A stretch of DNA of 64,000 nucleotides, taken from Ilumatobacteraceae bacterium (lineage in GTDB: Bacteria > Actinomycetota > Acidimicrobiia > Acidimicrobiales > Ilumatobacteraceae). A model generated the notes under the pieces. That model did no database searches. It was given only the letters and a program-made list of their open reading frames with translations, and had not been told where the DNA came from. Of the stretch, positions 15,882-24,679 are shown piece by piece. The first letter of the stretch is position 1. The number at the start of each line of letters is the position of its first letter. The DNA lies in NCBI GenBank assembly GCA_022843125.1, contig JALHOG010000003.1, forward strand, positions 1 through 64,000. Direction: 5' to 3'. The position numbers were made by a program, and so were the translations under genes.

Positions 15882-17687
15882 ATGACATCTGCTCGTCGAA
15901 CTCATCGCGGCTTGCGCCTCGTCGCAATCCCGATCGTCGCTGGTCTGATCGCAGCATCCTGCGGGGGCGACGACGAGGGCGCGGACGACGCCGTGACGGA
16001 GGAAGCGGGCGACACCGCGGCCGACACCGGCGCCGAGGAACCCGCTCCGGAAACCGAGGCCGAGGAGCCCGCTCCCGAAACCGAGGCCGAGGAGCCCGCT
16101 CCCGAAACCGAGGCCGAGGAGCCCACCGCAACGACCGCTCCGGTGGAGGAGATGACCCCCGTCCGCGGTGGTGTGCTCACCTACCTGGTGGAGGCCGAGA
16201 CCGACACGTGGGACATCCCCGGAGCCAACTGCGCCGTGGCGTGCATCACCGTGATGCGCCAGGTGGCCGAGCCCCTGGCGATCGTGAACGCCGAGGGTCA
16301 GGTCGAGCCGTTCCTCCTCGAATCGATCGAGTCGAACGAGGATTTCACCGAGTTCACCCTCACGATGCGCGAGGGCGTCACGTTCCACGACGGTACGCCC
16401 GCCGACGGTGCCGCCGTCCAGCGCAACCTGCTGCAGATGGCCCGGGGCATCCTGCAGGGTCAGGTGATGACCGACCTCGTCGGCAACGACCAGGATCCGA
16501 AGGCACCCGAGCAGGGCATCGTGCTCGTCGATCCGATGACGGTGCAGGTCAGCTTCACGCGTCCCTTCGCCACCTTCCCCTACAACATCGCCGAGCGCAC
16601 CGGCTTCCTGCTCGCACCGTCGTTCTGGGACAACCCCGACAAGACGGCTGCGGTCCCCGTGGGAACCGGCCCCTTCACGATGGTCGAGTGGATCCGCGGT
16701 GAGCAGACGGTGCTCGAGGCCAACCCCGACTACTGGCGCACCGATGCCAACGGCGAGCAGCTGCCGTACCTCGACGGGATCGTGTTCCGGCCGGTCCCCG
16801 ACGTGGCTGCCCGCCGGGCGACCATGGAGGCCGGCGACGCCGATGCCCAGCACGACAGCTTCGGCGAGAACCGCGAGTTCTGGGAGACCGACTGGGTCGA
16901 CTCCGGCAACGGTCTCGCACCGACGGCGTCCGACCGTGAGACCAGCTACCTCATGTTCAACAACTCGAAGCCGCCGTTCGACAACCCGGACATGCGCCGG
17001 GCGCTCGCGCTGTGCACGAACCGTGAGGAGTTCATCGCGTTCCGGTCCCCCGGCAACACGATCGCCAACGGCCCGTTCTCCGAGGGTGCGCTCGGCTACT
17101 CGACCGACACCGGTTTCCCGGAGTTCGACCCCGAGGCCGGCAACGCCCTGCTCGACGAGATCGGCCGCCCCGACGAGATCATCTACGGCACCACCAACGT
17201 CCCGTCGAACCTCCTCACCGCCGAGCTCTTCGCCGAGATGTGGAGCGCGAACTGCGGGTTGACGGTCAACATCGACCAGTTCGACCAATCCGAGCTGATC
17301 ACCAAGGCCATCACCGGTGACTTCCAGACGTTCCTGTGGCGCAACCACGGCCAGAGCAACCCAGGTCTCGAGTTCGTGTGGTGGCACAGCCGCCACGCGG
17401 AGGGCCTCGCTCTGAACTTCGGTCGCATCGTCGATCCGGAGCTCGATACGTTGCTCGAGCAGACGTGGGCCACCACCGACCCGGCCGAACTCGACGCAAT
17501 CGCCCAGCAGATCAGCCAGCGCTTCGGCGAGCAGGTGTACAACCTGTGGCTCGACTACACGAACTGGATCATCCCGACGCAGGCCAACGTCCACGGCATC
17601 AACCGCATGACACTGTCGGGGACGACGGGTGAGATCCCGTCGATCGCCGGACGGGTGTGGCTGCACGAGGCCTGGAAGGACGCCTGA
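15882..17687 (+). CDS. ABC transporter substrate-binding lipoprotein, dipeptide/oligopeptide family (cassette 1)
   Basis: This 601-residue family-5 extracellular solute-binding protein is anchored by a lipobox (IAASC, Cys about residue 27). An acidic linker follows that contains three copies of a nine-residue PAPETEAEE repeat. The mature domain shows the family signature FTLTMREGVTFHDGTP around residue 160 and a GTGPFTMVEW stretch later on. It is longer than DppA (about 535) mainly because of the linker. I chose the ATG at 15882 because it has a strong ribosome site and begins the signal peptide; an upstream in-frame ATG has neither. It leads an eight-gene rightward operon and is followed by a strong hairpin that could lift its level above the permeases. 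Peptide, nickel, sugar or opine cargo cannot be separated. Confidence 0.9.
   Translation: MTSARRTHRGLRLVAIPIVAGLIAASCGGDDEGADDAVTEEAGDTAADTGAEEPAPETEAEEPAPETEAEEPAPETEAEEPTATTAPVEEMTPVRGGVLTYLVEAETDTWDIPGANCAVACITVMRQVAEPLAIVNAEGQVEPFLLESIESNEDFTEFTLTMREGVTFHDGTPADGAAVQRNLLQMARGILQGQVMTDLVGNDQDPKAPEQGIVLVDPMTVQVSFTRPFATFPYNIAERTGFLLAPSFWDNPDKTAAVPVGTGPFTMVEWIRGEQTVLEANPDYWRTDANGEQLPYLDGIVFRPVPDVAARRATMEAGDADAQHDSFGENREFWETDWVDSGNGLAPTASDRETSYLMFNNSKPPFDNPDMRRALALCTNREEFIAFRSPGNTIANGPFSEGALGYSTDTGFPEFDPEAGNALLDEIGRPDEIIYGTTNVPSNLLTAELFAEMWSANCGLTVNIDQFDQSELITKAITGDFQTFLWRNHGQSNPGLEFVWWHSRHAEGLALNFGRIVDPELDTLLEQTWATTDPAELDAIAQQISQRFGEQVYNLWLDYTNWIIPTQANVHGINRMTLSGTTGEIPSIAGRVWLHEAWKDA
16035..16124 (+). 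repeat. Tandem 27-bp coding repeat (3.3 copies)
   Basis: In-frame units start at 16035, 16062 and 16089, with a partial fourth copy to 16124. They encode the acidic Glu/Pro/Ala/Thr linker behind the lipid anchor of the binding protein. Copies differ by only a few bases, indicating recent slippage expansion. Confidence 0.9.
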
Positions 17688-17699
17688 TCCCATTGCCGT

Positions 17700-17734
17700 G
17701 AACTCGCGGCGGCCCGCTGGGCCGCCGCGAGTTC
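17700..17734 (+). terminator. Strong hairpin between binding-protein and permease genes
   Basis: A perfect 16-bp stem (17700-17715 with 17719-17734, loop GCT) lies 12 bp after the binding-protein stop. It probably acts as a partial terminator or 3' mRNA stabiliser, giving more binding protein than permease. Confidence 0.7.
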
Positions 17735-17753
17735 GTCGCTCACGACCGACCTC

Positions 17754-18983
17754 ATGATCGTCGTCCTCATCATCCTCTTGGTGATCGCCGTGCTGGCGGC
17801 CTGGATCGTGCGAACCGCCGGGTGGCGATTCGCCCTCCAGCGGCTCGGCAGCGCATTGCTGATCCTCGTCCTCGTCACCTTCATCACCTCGTTCCTGCTG
17901 CGACTCGTCGGTGTCGAAGAGTCGCAGCGTGAGGTCCTGCGGGAGCTCGGTCTGTCCGAGAACGCCCAGCCGTGCGTCTCGGCGCTGGGCACCGGCGCGA
18001 CCTTCGACGAGGTCAACCGGTGCGTCGACGAGCGCGGCCTCGACGACGACCCGTTCACCCAGTACGCCAAGTGGGCCGGCGACGTGCTGCGTGGCGATCT
18101 CGGCCCGGCGTTCTACAAGAGCGGCGATGCCGAACCGCTCACGGGCACGATCGCGCAACGCATGCCGCGCACCGCATGGCTGTTCCTCTACAGCCAGTTC
18201 ATCGCGCTCGCCGTCGCTGTGCCGCTCGGCATCTGGTCGGCATATCAAGCGGGTCGACCTCCACGCGGCATCCCGAAGATCGCCTGGCCGATCGGCGTCG
18301 CCGCTATGCTCATCGTCTCGTGGGCGTTCGGCTGGACGCTCGCGGCTGTCATCCTCCTCGCACTGCTCGTGCCCACGGCCATCTACCACGGGCTCCGAGG
18401 TGGACGCGGTGGCGACACGGCAGTGAACATGCTCGCGTTCGTCCTGCTCTCGGTTCCTGCGTTCGTGCTCGGAGAGACGCTGCGGTACGTGTTCTCGATC
18501 CAGCGCGGCTGGTACAGCCTCAGCGGTTACGCACCGTGGGGCGACGGTGTCGGCACGCACCTCAAGTCGATCTGGCTCCCGGCGCTGGTGCTCGGGTTGG
18601 CGGCAGCACCGGTGTACCTCCGGCTGCTCCGCGCCGACATGATCCAGAACCTCCAGCAGGACTTCGTCGCAGTCGCCAAGGCGAAGGGCATGTCGAACAC
18701 GCACATCCTGCTCCGCCACGTGCTGCGGCCGTCGACGGTCACCTTGCTCACCGTGGCCGGATTGAACATCGCACAGCTCGTCAACGGGGCGATCGTCGTC
18801 GAGTTCATCTTCGACTTCGACGGGATGGGGAGCTACCTGCTGGAGGCGGTGGCTCGCCGCGAGTTCTTCGCCGTCCAGACCCTCGTGGCACTGGTCGCCG
18901 TTCTCTTCATTCTCGCCAACACGATCGTCGACATGCTCTACACCGTCGTCGATCCTCGAGTTCGAGCGCAGGCCCCGACATGA
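17754..18983 (+). CDS. ABC transporter permease, DppB type, with extra membrane insertion
   Basis: This 409-residue inner-membrane permease belongs to the peptide/nickel importer. The EAA coupling loop is seen at FVAVAKAKGMSNTHILLRHVLRPS and the C-terminus YTVVDPRVRAQAPT is typical of DppB. It is about 80-90 residues longer than usual DppB proteins. An additional hydrophobic helix lies at the very N-terminus (residues 2-20), and a roughly 50-residue insertion with two hydrophobic stretches (about 180-225) sits between the AVPLGIWSAYQAG helix and the LSVPAFVLG helix. No good ribosome site precedes the ATG at 17754. It overlaps the next permease by 4 bp (ATGA). It pairs with the lipoprotein upstream as cassette 1. 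Confidence 0.87.
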   Translation: MIVVLIILLVIAVLAAWIVRTAGWRFALQRLGSALLILVLVTFITSFLLRLVGVEESQREVLRELGLSENAQPCVSALGTGATFDEVNRCVDERGLDDDPFTQYAKWAGDVLRGDLGPAFYKSGDAEPLTGTIAQRMPRTAWLFLYSQFIALAVAVPLGIWSAYQAGRPPRGIPKIAWPIGVAAMLIVSWAFGWTLAAVILLALLVPTAIYHGLRGGRGGDTAVNMLAFVLLSVPAFVLGETLRYVFSIQRGWYSLSGYAPWGDGVGTHLKSIWLPALVLGLAAAPVYLRLLRADMIQNLQQDFVAVAKAKGMSNTHILLRHVLRPSTVTLLTVAGLNIAQLVNGAIVVEFIFDFDGMGSYLLEAVARREFFAVQTLVALVAVLFILANTIVDMLYTVVDPRVRAQAPT

Positions 18984-19870
18984 CGAACGTCGCCCCAGAC
19001 ATGGCACGCGCCAGCGTCGCCGCGGCAGCGATCACCGAAGCCGCCCGACCGAAGCGGAAGGTGAACTGGGTCTTCCGGTTCGCAGTCGGCTGGCTGGCGC
19101 TCGTCGTCGTCATCTGCATGCTCGGTGAGTTGTTGCCGTTCGTCAAGGATCCCAACGAACGCGACGCCCAGGCGATCAGCCAGGGGCCCAGTTGGGATCA
19201 CTGGTTCGGCACGGCCAGCTTCGGCCAGGACGTGTTCTCCCGGGTGGTGATCGGTGGCCGGATCTCGCTCTTCGTCGGATTCGCCGTCACCGTCATCGGC
19301 ATCGCACTCGGCGGTCTGCTCGGTCTGCTCGCCGGCTTCCTTCGTGGTTGGGTCGACGCCGTCGTCCGCGTCATCATCAGCGTCACGCTCGCGATCCCGG
19401 CGCTCCTGCTCGTGATCTTCATCGTGGCGATCCAGGGCCAGTCGCTCCGGACCGTGATCATCGCCGTGAGCCTCCTCGCCATTCCGGCACTCGCCCGCAT
19501 CGTGCGTGGTAGCACGCTGCAGGTGGCCGACCGTGACTTCGTGAAGGCCGCCAAGGTGCTCGGCGTCAAGAAGCTCTCGATCCTCGTACGCGAGGTGTTG
19601 CCCAACGTCATGCCGACGCTCGTCTCGTTCGCGTTCCTCACGTTCGGCATCGTGCTGGTGGCCGAGAGTTCGCTGTCGTTCCTCGGCCTCAGCGTCGAAG
19701 CGCCCACGATCACGTGGGGCTCGATCATCGGTGAGGGCCGGATCAAGTTCGCCGAGACCCCCCACATGGTCTTCCTGCCGGGGGCAGTCCTGTTCCTCAC
19801 GGTGCTCAGCTTGAACTTCGTGGGCGATCAGCTCCTCAAGCGCTTCGACATCAAGGAGTCAGGTATCTGA
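18980..19870 (+). CDS. ABC transporter permease, DppC type (cassette 1)
   Basis: This 296-residue second permease of the peptide-type importer has a cytoplasmic N-terminus of about 30 residues, one helix, the HWFGTASFGQDVFSRVVIGGRIS segment (the usual GTD-xGRDxxSR region of DppC, with Ala-Ser replacing the usual Asp) and four or five further helices. The coupling loop reads FVKAAKVLGVKKLSILVREVLPN. The C-terminus LNFVGDQLLKRFDIK matches DppC proteins. The ATG overlaps the previous stop by 4 bp, and the stop shares one base with the ATPase start, so it is made in step with both. Confidence 0.9.
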   Translation: MTNVAPDMARASVAAAAITEAARPKRKVNWVFRFAVGWLALVVVICMLGELLPFVKDPNERDAQAISQGPSWDHWFGTASFGQDVFSRVVIGGRISLFVGFAVTVIGIALGGLLGLLAGFLRGWVDAVVRVIISVTLAIPALLLVIFIVAIQGQSLRTVIIAVSLLAIPALARIVRGSTLQVADRDFVKAAKVLGVKKLSILVREVLPNVMPTLVSFAFLTFGIVLVAESSLSFLGLSVEAPTITWGSIIGEGRIKFAETPHMVFLPGAVLFLTVLSLNFVGDQLLKRFDIKESGI

Positions 19871-20940
19871 TGGCGGCGACCACCACCCCGATGCTCGAGG
19901 TCGACGACCTCCGGGTCCGGTTCGCCACGCCGGCGGGCACGATCACCGCTGTCGACGGCGTCTCGCTGACGCTCGGCGAGCGCGAGTCGATCGCGATCGT
20001 CGGTGAGTCCGGGTCGGGCAAGTCGGTGTTCGCCAGGACGCTGATCAACCTGCTCGCCGGCAACGGCACGCGGACCGGCACCATCAAGATCGGTGGGCGC
20101 GACATCGACGAGCTGTCGACGGCCGAGCGCAAGCACTTCTTCGGGGTGCAGGCGGCGATGGTCTTCCAGGACCCGATGACGTCGCTCAACCCGGTCAAGC
20201 GGATCGGCGCCCAGCTCACCGAGGCGATGCGCTACCACCTCAAGATGGGCAAGGAGGAGGCCAACGACCGTGCGGTCGGCCTGCTCCGCCAAGTCCACAT
20301 CCCGTCGCCCGAGAAGCGCATGCGGCAGTACCCGCACGAGCTGTCGGGCGGCATGCGCCAACGCGTCGTGATCGCCATGGCGCTCGCGTGCGAGCCGCGC
20401 CTGCTGATCGCCGACGAACCCACCACTGCGCTCGACGTGACCGTGCAGAAGGCGATCCTCGACCTCCTCGACGACCTTCGCGCCGAGCGCAACATGTCGC
20501 TGATCCTCATCACCCACGACCTCGGCGTCGCCGAAGGACGCGCCGATCGCATCGGTGTGATGTACGCCGGCCGGCTGATGGAACTCGCGACCGCGAAGGA
20601 TCTGTTCGCCGACATGCGGCATCCGTACACCCAGGCGCTGCTGCGCTCGATCCCCAGTACCGACATGGCGAGCCACACGCGGCTGCACCCGATCCCCGGG
20701 CGGCCGCCCGATCTGCTCAACCCGCCCCAGGGCTGCGCCTTCGCAGCCCGCTGCCGCCACGCGCAGCCCGAGTGCGTCGACATCAAGCCGAACCTGCTCG
20801 AGTCATCTGGCGACCACTGGTACGCATGCCACTTCCCGGTCGGAACGTCCGAAGGGCGCGCTGCACTGGAGCGCAACGAGACGGCCGGCGTCACCGCGGC
20901 AGGCCTGCCGCTCGATGAAGCCGCCGAGGAGTTCGTCTGA
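19870..20940 (+). CDS. Oligopeptide/dipeptide ABC transporter ATPase, OppD/DppD type
   Basis: This 356-residue ATPase drives import. It has Walker [10 protein letters not shown]-loop [11 protein letters not shown], signature LSGGMRQRV, Walker [13 protein letters not shown] and switch His ITHDLGV. The family-specific C-terminal oligo_HPY extension contains [20 protein letters not shown] with clustered cysteines ([14 protein letters not shown]), as in OppD/DppD. It starts on the last base of the permease stop codon and its own stop overlaps the next ATPase start by 1 bp. With the OppF-type partner it seems to serve both binding-protein/permease cassettes in the operon. Confidence 0.93.
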   Translation: MAATTTPMLEVDDLRVRFATPAGTITAVDGVSLTLGERESIAIVGESGSGKSVFARTLINLLAGNGTRTGTIKIGGRDIDELSTAERKHFFGVQAAMVFQDPMTSLNPVKRIGAQLTEAMRYHLKMGKEEANDRAVGLLRQVHIPSPEKRMRQYPHELSGGMRQRVVIAMALACEPRLLIADEPTTALDVTVQKAILDLLDDLRAERNMSLILITHDLGVAEGRADRIGVMYAGRLMELATAKDLFADMRHPYTQALLRSIPSTDMASHTRLHPIPGRPPDLLNPPQGCAFAARCRHAQPECVDIKPNLLESSGDHWYACHFPVGTSEGRAALERNETAGVTAAGLPLDEAAEEFV

Positions 20941-21929
20941 TGGCCGGCTCCGGCACTGCGCACCTGCGCGACGACCCCAACGTGCTCGTGCGCGTCGAGC
21001 ACATGGTCGTCGAGTTCCCGATCAGCGGCGGTCGCGTACACGCAGTGAGCGACGTCAGTTTCGATCTCGTCGAGGGTGAGACCCTCGGCATCGTCGGCGA
21101 ATCCGGATGCGGCAAGTCGACCACGGCCCGCGCCGTCATCCAGATGCCACGACCCACCTCGGGCAATGTCTTCTTCCGGGGGACCGATCTCACGACCCTG
21201 CCGAGTGAGGCGCTGCGCCAGGTCCGGCCCGACCTGCAGATGATCTTCCAGGACCCGATCAGCTCGCTCAACCCGCGGCGTACCGTGCGCGACATCATCG
21301 CCGAGGGTCTCCGCGTGTGGGGCTCACGGGGCACCTGGACGCCCGAGCGGATCGACGAGTTGATGGCCGCCGTCGGGATCGACCCGCGCTACGGCGAACG
21401 CAAGCCGCACCAGTTCTCGGGTGGGCAGTGCCAGCGCATCTCGATCGCACGGGCCCTCGTGCTCGACCCCAAGGTGATCATCTGCGACGAACCCGTCTCG
21501 GCACTCGACGTGTCGGTCCAGGCACAGATCCTCAACCTGCTGGAGGACATGAAGGAGCGCTACGGCGTGAGCCTGATGTTCATCAGCCACGACCTGTCGG
21601 TCGTCAAGAACATCTCCGACCGCGTGATGGTGATGTACATGGGCAAGGTGTGCGAGGTCGCCGGCTCCGACGACCTGTTCGCCCGGCCTGCGCATCCCTA
21701 CACACGGGCGCTGATGGCGGCCATTCCGGGCCGCCACTCCGACGATGACGACGACGGCGTGCTCGAGGGCGAGTTGCCGTCGGCGATCGACCCGCCGACC
21801 GGATGCCGCTTCCACACCCGCTGCCCGCACTCCCAGCAGATCTGCAAGACGACCGAACCGGAGATCCGCGGCATCGGCGACGGCCACTTCGTGGCGTGTC
21901 ACTTCCCGCAGGTGGCAGGCGTCGAGTGA
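20940..21929 (+). CDS. Oligopeptide/dipeptide ABC transporter ATPase, OppF/DppF type
   Basis: This 329-residue partner ATPase has Walker [11 protein letters not shown]-loop [15 protein letters not shown], signature FSGGQCQRI, Walker [13 protein letters not shown] and switch ISHDLSV. The C-terminal oligo_HPY region contains [17 protein letters not shown]. In the signature the usual SGGQRQR is SGGQCQR: a Cys replaces an Arg. The remaining Arg and all catalytic residues are intact, so it should work. It overlaps the second binding-protein gene by 4 bp (GTGA), tying the two halves of the operon together. Confidence 0.93.
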   Translation: MAGSGTAHLRDDPNVLVRVEHMVVEFPISGGRVHAVSDVSFDLVEGETLGIVGESGCGKSTTARAVIQMPRPTSGNVFFRGTDLTTLPSEALRQVRPDLQMIFQDPISSLNPRRTVRDIIAEGLRVWGSRGTWTPERIDELMAAVGIDPRYGERKPHQFSGGQCQRISIARALVLDPKVIICDEPVSALDVSVQAQILNLLEDMKERYGVSLMFISHDLSVVKNISDRVMVMYMGKVCEVAGSDDLFARPAHPYTRALMAAIPGRHSDDDDDGVLEGELPSAIDPPTGCRFHTRCPHSQQICKTTEPEIRGIGDGHFVACHFPQVAGVE

Positions 21930-23710
21930 CCGCTCGGCGGCGATCGCACCGATTGTCGCCGTTCGTGGTCATGGCTGCGCTCGCGGCCACGGCGTGTGCA
22001 GGCGGCGGCGACAGCGACGAAGTGGCCGGTGGCTCGGCAACTGCCGACGCGCCGGCCGAGTCCGATCCGTCCGATCAAGCTGCCGAACCGGCTGAACCCG
22101 ACGCCGCTCCCCCACTCGGATCCGCGGACGTCCCGGTCGAGGTCACGCTGGCGCCCGCCGACGAGGAACCCGTCGCCGGCGGGACGATGCGCTTCGCGAT
22201 CGAGGCCGATGTCGACGGACTCAACCCCACGGCCTCGAGCCTGTCGGCACCGGGTCAGCTGATGGGTGGAGCGGTGTTCGACACGCTCGCCGCGTTCGAC
22301 GTCGACGGGGTGGCGGTGCCGTACCTGGCGCAGTCGTTCACGCCGAGCGACGACCTGCGCTCGTGGACCGTCGCGTTGCGACCGGGCATCACCTTCCACG
22401 ACGGCACGCCGTTGAACGCCGCTGCGGTCGTCGCGAGCTTCGAGGCCCAGCGCGCGAGCCCGCTCGTCGGCCTCGCGGTCCGGCCGCTGTTCCCCGACGA
22501 CGGTGCCGTCGCCATGGTCGACGAACTCACCGTCCAGTTCAACCTCACCGACCCGCACCGGCACTTCCCGACGTACGTCACCGGGCAGCTCGGCATGGTC
22601 GCGTCGCCGGCATGGCTCGCCGCCGCGGCCGCCGACCCGGCGCTCAACCAGCAGCCGGTCGGCACGGGGCCGTTCCGCTTCGACAGCCGCACCGAGGACT
22701 CGGTCACCCGGTTCGTCCGCAACGACGCATGGTGGAACGGCGAGGTGTACCTCGACGCGCTGGAGTTCTACCCGGTCGCCGATCCGGACACCGCGACCGA
22801 CCTGCTGTTCGGCGGTGAGATCGACGGGCTGCACACCACCAACGCCGGCTCGATCGTGCGCCTCGTCGACGACGACGAGATCCAGAGCATCCTCGACGAC
22901 CGCGGCGAGGAGTCGTTCATCATGATGAACACCTCCGTGCCACCCTTCGACGACCTCCGGGCACGTCAGGCGCTCGCGTGGGCCACACCGCGCGCCCAGT
23001 ACGACCAGCTGATCGGGCTCGACGTGCTGCGCCAGGCGACCCAACGGTTCACGCCCGAGAGCCCCTACCACGACCCGGCCCTCGTCCAGATCGGCGACGA
23101 CCCGGCGCGCGCAGCGACGCTCGCCGCCGAGTACTGCGCCGAACGCGGCGCCGACGTCAACGATGTCACGGGGGCTCCGGTGTGCTCGGGAGACCGGATC
23201 GTGATCCAGTACCAGTACGCCGGGCCGTCGGTCGCCGGCACCCGGATCGCCGATCTGATGGTCGCTGGATGGTCGGACGCATTCGAGGTCACCGTCACCG
23301 AGGTGTTCCAGGACGACCTGATCCAGAACGCCGCGCTCGGCGCCTACAACACGGTCATGTGGCGGCAGTTCGGCGCGATCGACCCGGCCGCCGACGGCAT
23401 CTGGCTGACGTGCCGGACCATCGGGCCGGTCTCGCTCAACTGGCCGCGGTACTGCGACGAGGAGCGCGATGCCCTCCTGCTGCTGGCCCAGGCCGAGGCC
23501 GACCCGGACGTGCGGGCCGACCTCTACCGCCAGGTGGAGGCCCGCATCAACGATGCTGCGACCTACGTCTTCCTCCAGCACACCATGTGGGACGTTGCGC
23601 TCGCCCCCGTGGTGCGCGACGTGTGCGGCCGCACGAGCCCCGACGGGATCGCTCTCGATTGCGTCGGCAACGGCGTGGTCTGGTTCGACCGTGCCTGGCT
23701 CGCCGGCTGA
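21926..23710 (+). CDS. ABC transporter substrate-binding lipoprotein, dipeptide/oligopeptide family (cassette 2)
   Basis: This is a second family-5 binding lipoprotein of 594 residues. The GTG at 21926 overlaps the OppF stop and begins [23 protein letters not shown], a lipoprotein signal with Cys at about residue 27, then an acidic linker. The binding-domain signature ITFHDGTPLNAAAVVASFE and the PVGTGPFRF stretch are present. It is clearly diverged from the cassette 1 protein (different linker, different pocket regions), so it probably binds a different ligand while using the same ATPases. An upstream in-frame start would run antiparallel to no feature but lacks a signal peptide, so it was not used. 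Confidence 0.9.
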   Translation: MTARRRSHRLSPFVVMAALAATACAGGGDSDEVAGGSATADAPAESDPSDQAAEPAEPDAAPPLGSADVPVEVTLAPADEEPVAGGTMRFAIEADVDGLNPTASSLSAPGQLMGGAVFDTLAAFDVDGVAVPYLAQSFTPSDDLRSWTVALRPGITFHDGTPLNAAAVVASFEAQRASPLVGLAVRPLFPDDGAVAMVDELTVQFNLTDPHRHFPTYVTGQLGMVASPAWLAAAAADPALNQQPVGTGPFRFDSRTEDSVTRFVRNDAWWNGEVYLDALEFYPVADPDTATDLLFGGEIDGLHTTNAGSIVRLVDDDEIQSILDDRGEESFIMMNTSVPPFDDLRARQALAWATPRAQYDQLIGLDVLRQATQRFTPESPYHDPALVQIGDDPARAATLAAEYCAERGADVNDVTGAPVCSGDRIVIQYQYAGPSVAGTRIADLMVAGWSDAFEVTVTEVFQDDLIQNAALGAYNTVMWRQFGAIDPAADGIWLTCRTIGPVSLNWPRYCDEERDALLLLAQAEADPDVRADLYRQVEARINDAATYVFLQHTMWDVALAPVVRDVCGRTSPDGIALDCVGNGVVWFDRAWLAG

Positions 23711-24679
23711 GTGAGCACGCGCGCGATGGGCCGGGTGGTGCGGCGCACGGGGTTCGCGATCATCTTGCTGCTCACGGTGAGCGCGCTCACGTTCGGCGCG
23801 ATGAACCTCCTCGGTGACCCGCTGTTCAACATCCTCGGGCCGGCCGCCGCCGACACGACGCCCGCCGGCGTCGAGCGCATCGAGGCCGCCCGCGCCGAGT
23901 ACCACCTCGACGACCCGCTGCCCGTCCGCTACCTCCGCTGGTTGGGCGACCTCGTGCAGGGCGATCTCGGGGTCCAGTTCTCGAGCGCCGGCCAGCCACC
24001 GGTGGCCGACCTGGTGGTGGAGCGGCTACCGCGTACGGCGGTGCTGCTCGTCCTCGCGCAGCTGATGGCGACGGTCATTGCGATCCCGTGGGCGCTGCTG
24101 GCTGCGCCGCGCGTCGACTCGTGGTTCGATCGTCTGTCGACCGTGTCGACCTTCCTCGTGGTCGCGCTCCCCAACTTCGCGCTCGGCGTGCTGCTCAAAT
24201 ACGTGTTCGCGATCCGACTCGGCTGGTTCCCCCAGACCTACACCGCCGACGCACCGTTACCCGATCGGTTCCACCAGCTCCTCCTCCCGGCGCTCACGAT
24301 TGCACTACCCGCAGCCGCCGTGTATCAGCGCCTGCTCCGCGACGACCTCGTCTCGACCCTGCAGGAGGAGTTCATCCTGATGGCGCGCAGCAAGGGGCTG
24401 TCGCGAGCCCGGATCCTGTTCCGCCACGCGCTGCGGCCCTCGCTGTTCTCGTTCGTCACCGTCTTCGGCCTCACCACCGGAGCGCTGATCGGCGGGTCGC
24501 TGGTGGTCGAGAACATCTTCCGGATACCCGGGCTCGGGTCGGCGATCGTCGAAGCGGTCGTCCGGGAGGACTTCCCGGTCGTGCTCGCGATCGTCGTCGT
24601 CGTCGCCAGCGTGTTCATCGTCGTGAACTTCGTCGTCGACGCCGTGTACGCAGTGATCGACCCCAGGATCCGTCGATGA
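23711..24679 (+). CDS. ABC transporter permease, DppB type (cassette 2)
   Basis: This 322-residue permease begins with GTG immediately after the stop of the second binding protein. It has the standard DppB plan: a first helix with VSALTFGAMNLLGDP, a periplasmic loop with YHLDDPLPVRYLRWLGDLVQGDLG, then five helices. The coupling loop is FILMARSKGLSRARILFRHALRPS, and the C-terminus YAVIDPRIRR is typical. Unlike the cassette 1 permease it has the normal family length. It overlaps the DppC-type gene by 4 bp. It partners the cassette 2 lipoprotein. Confidence 0.9.
   Translation: MSTRAMGRVVRRTGFAIILLLTVSALTFGAMNLLGDPLFNILGPAAADTTPAGVERIEAARAEYHLDDPLPVRYLRWLGDLVQGDLGVQFSSAGQPPVADLVVERLPRTAVLLVLAQLMATVIAIPWALLAAPRVDSWFDRLSTVSTFLVVALPNFALGVLLKYVFAIRLGWFPQTYTADAPLPDRFHQLLLPALTIALPAAAVYQRLLRDDLVSTLQEEFILMARSKGLSRARILFRHALRPSLFSFVTVFGLTTGALIGGSLVVENIFRIPGLGSAIVEAVVREDFPVVLAIVVVVASVFIVVNFVVDAVYAVIDPRIRR

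Noticed and set aside
16035-16124. Repeat array as a CRISPR
   Set aside because: Units are directly adjacent without spacers and in frame in a lipoprotein gene.
15729-19007. Minus-strand open frame of over 1000 codons opposite the peptide-transport genes
   Set aside because: Acidic/His/Arg-rich shadow of the conserved transporter genes with no motif of its own.
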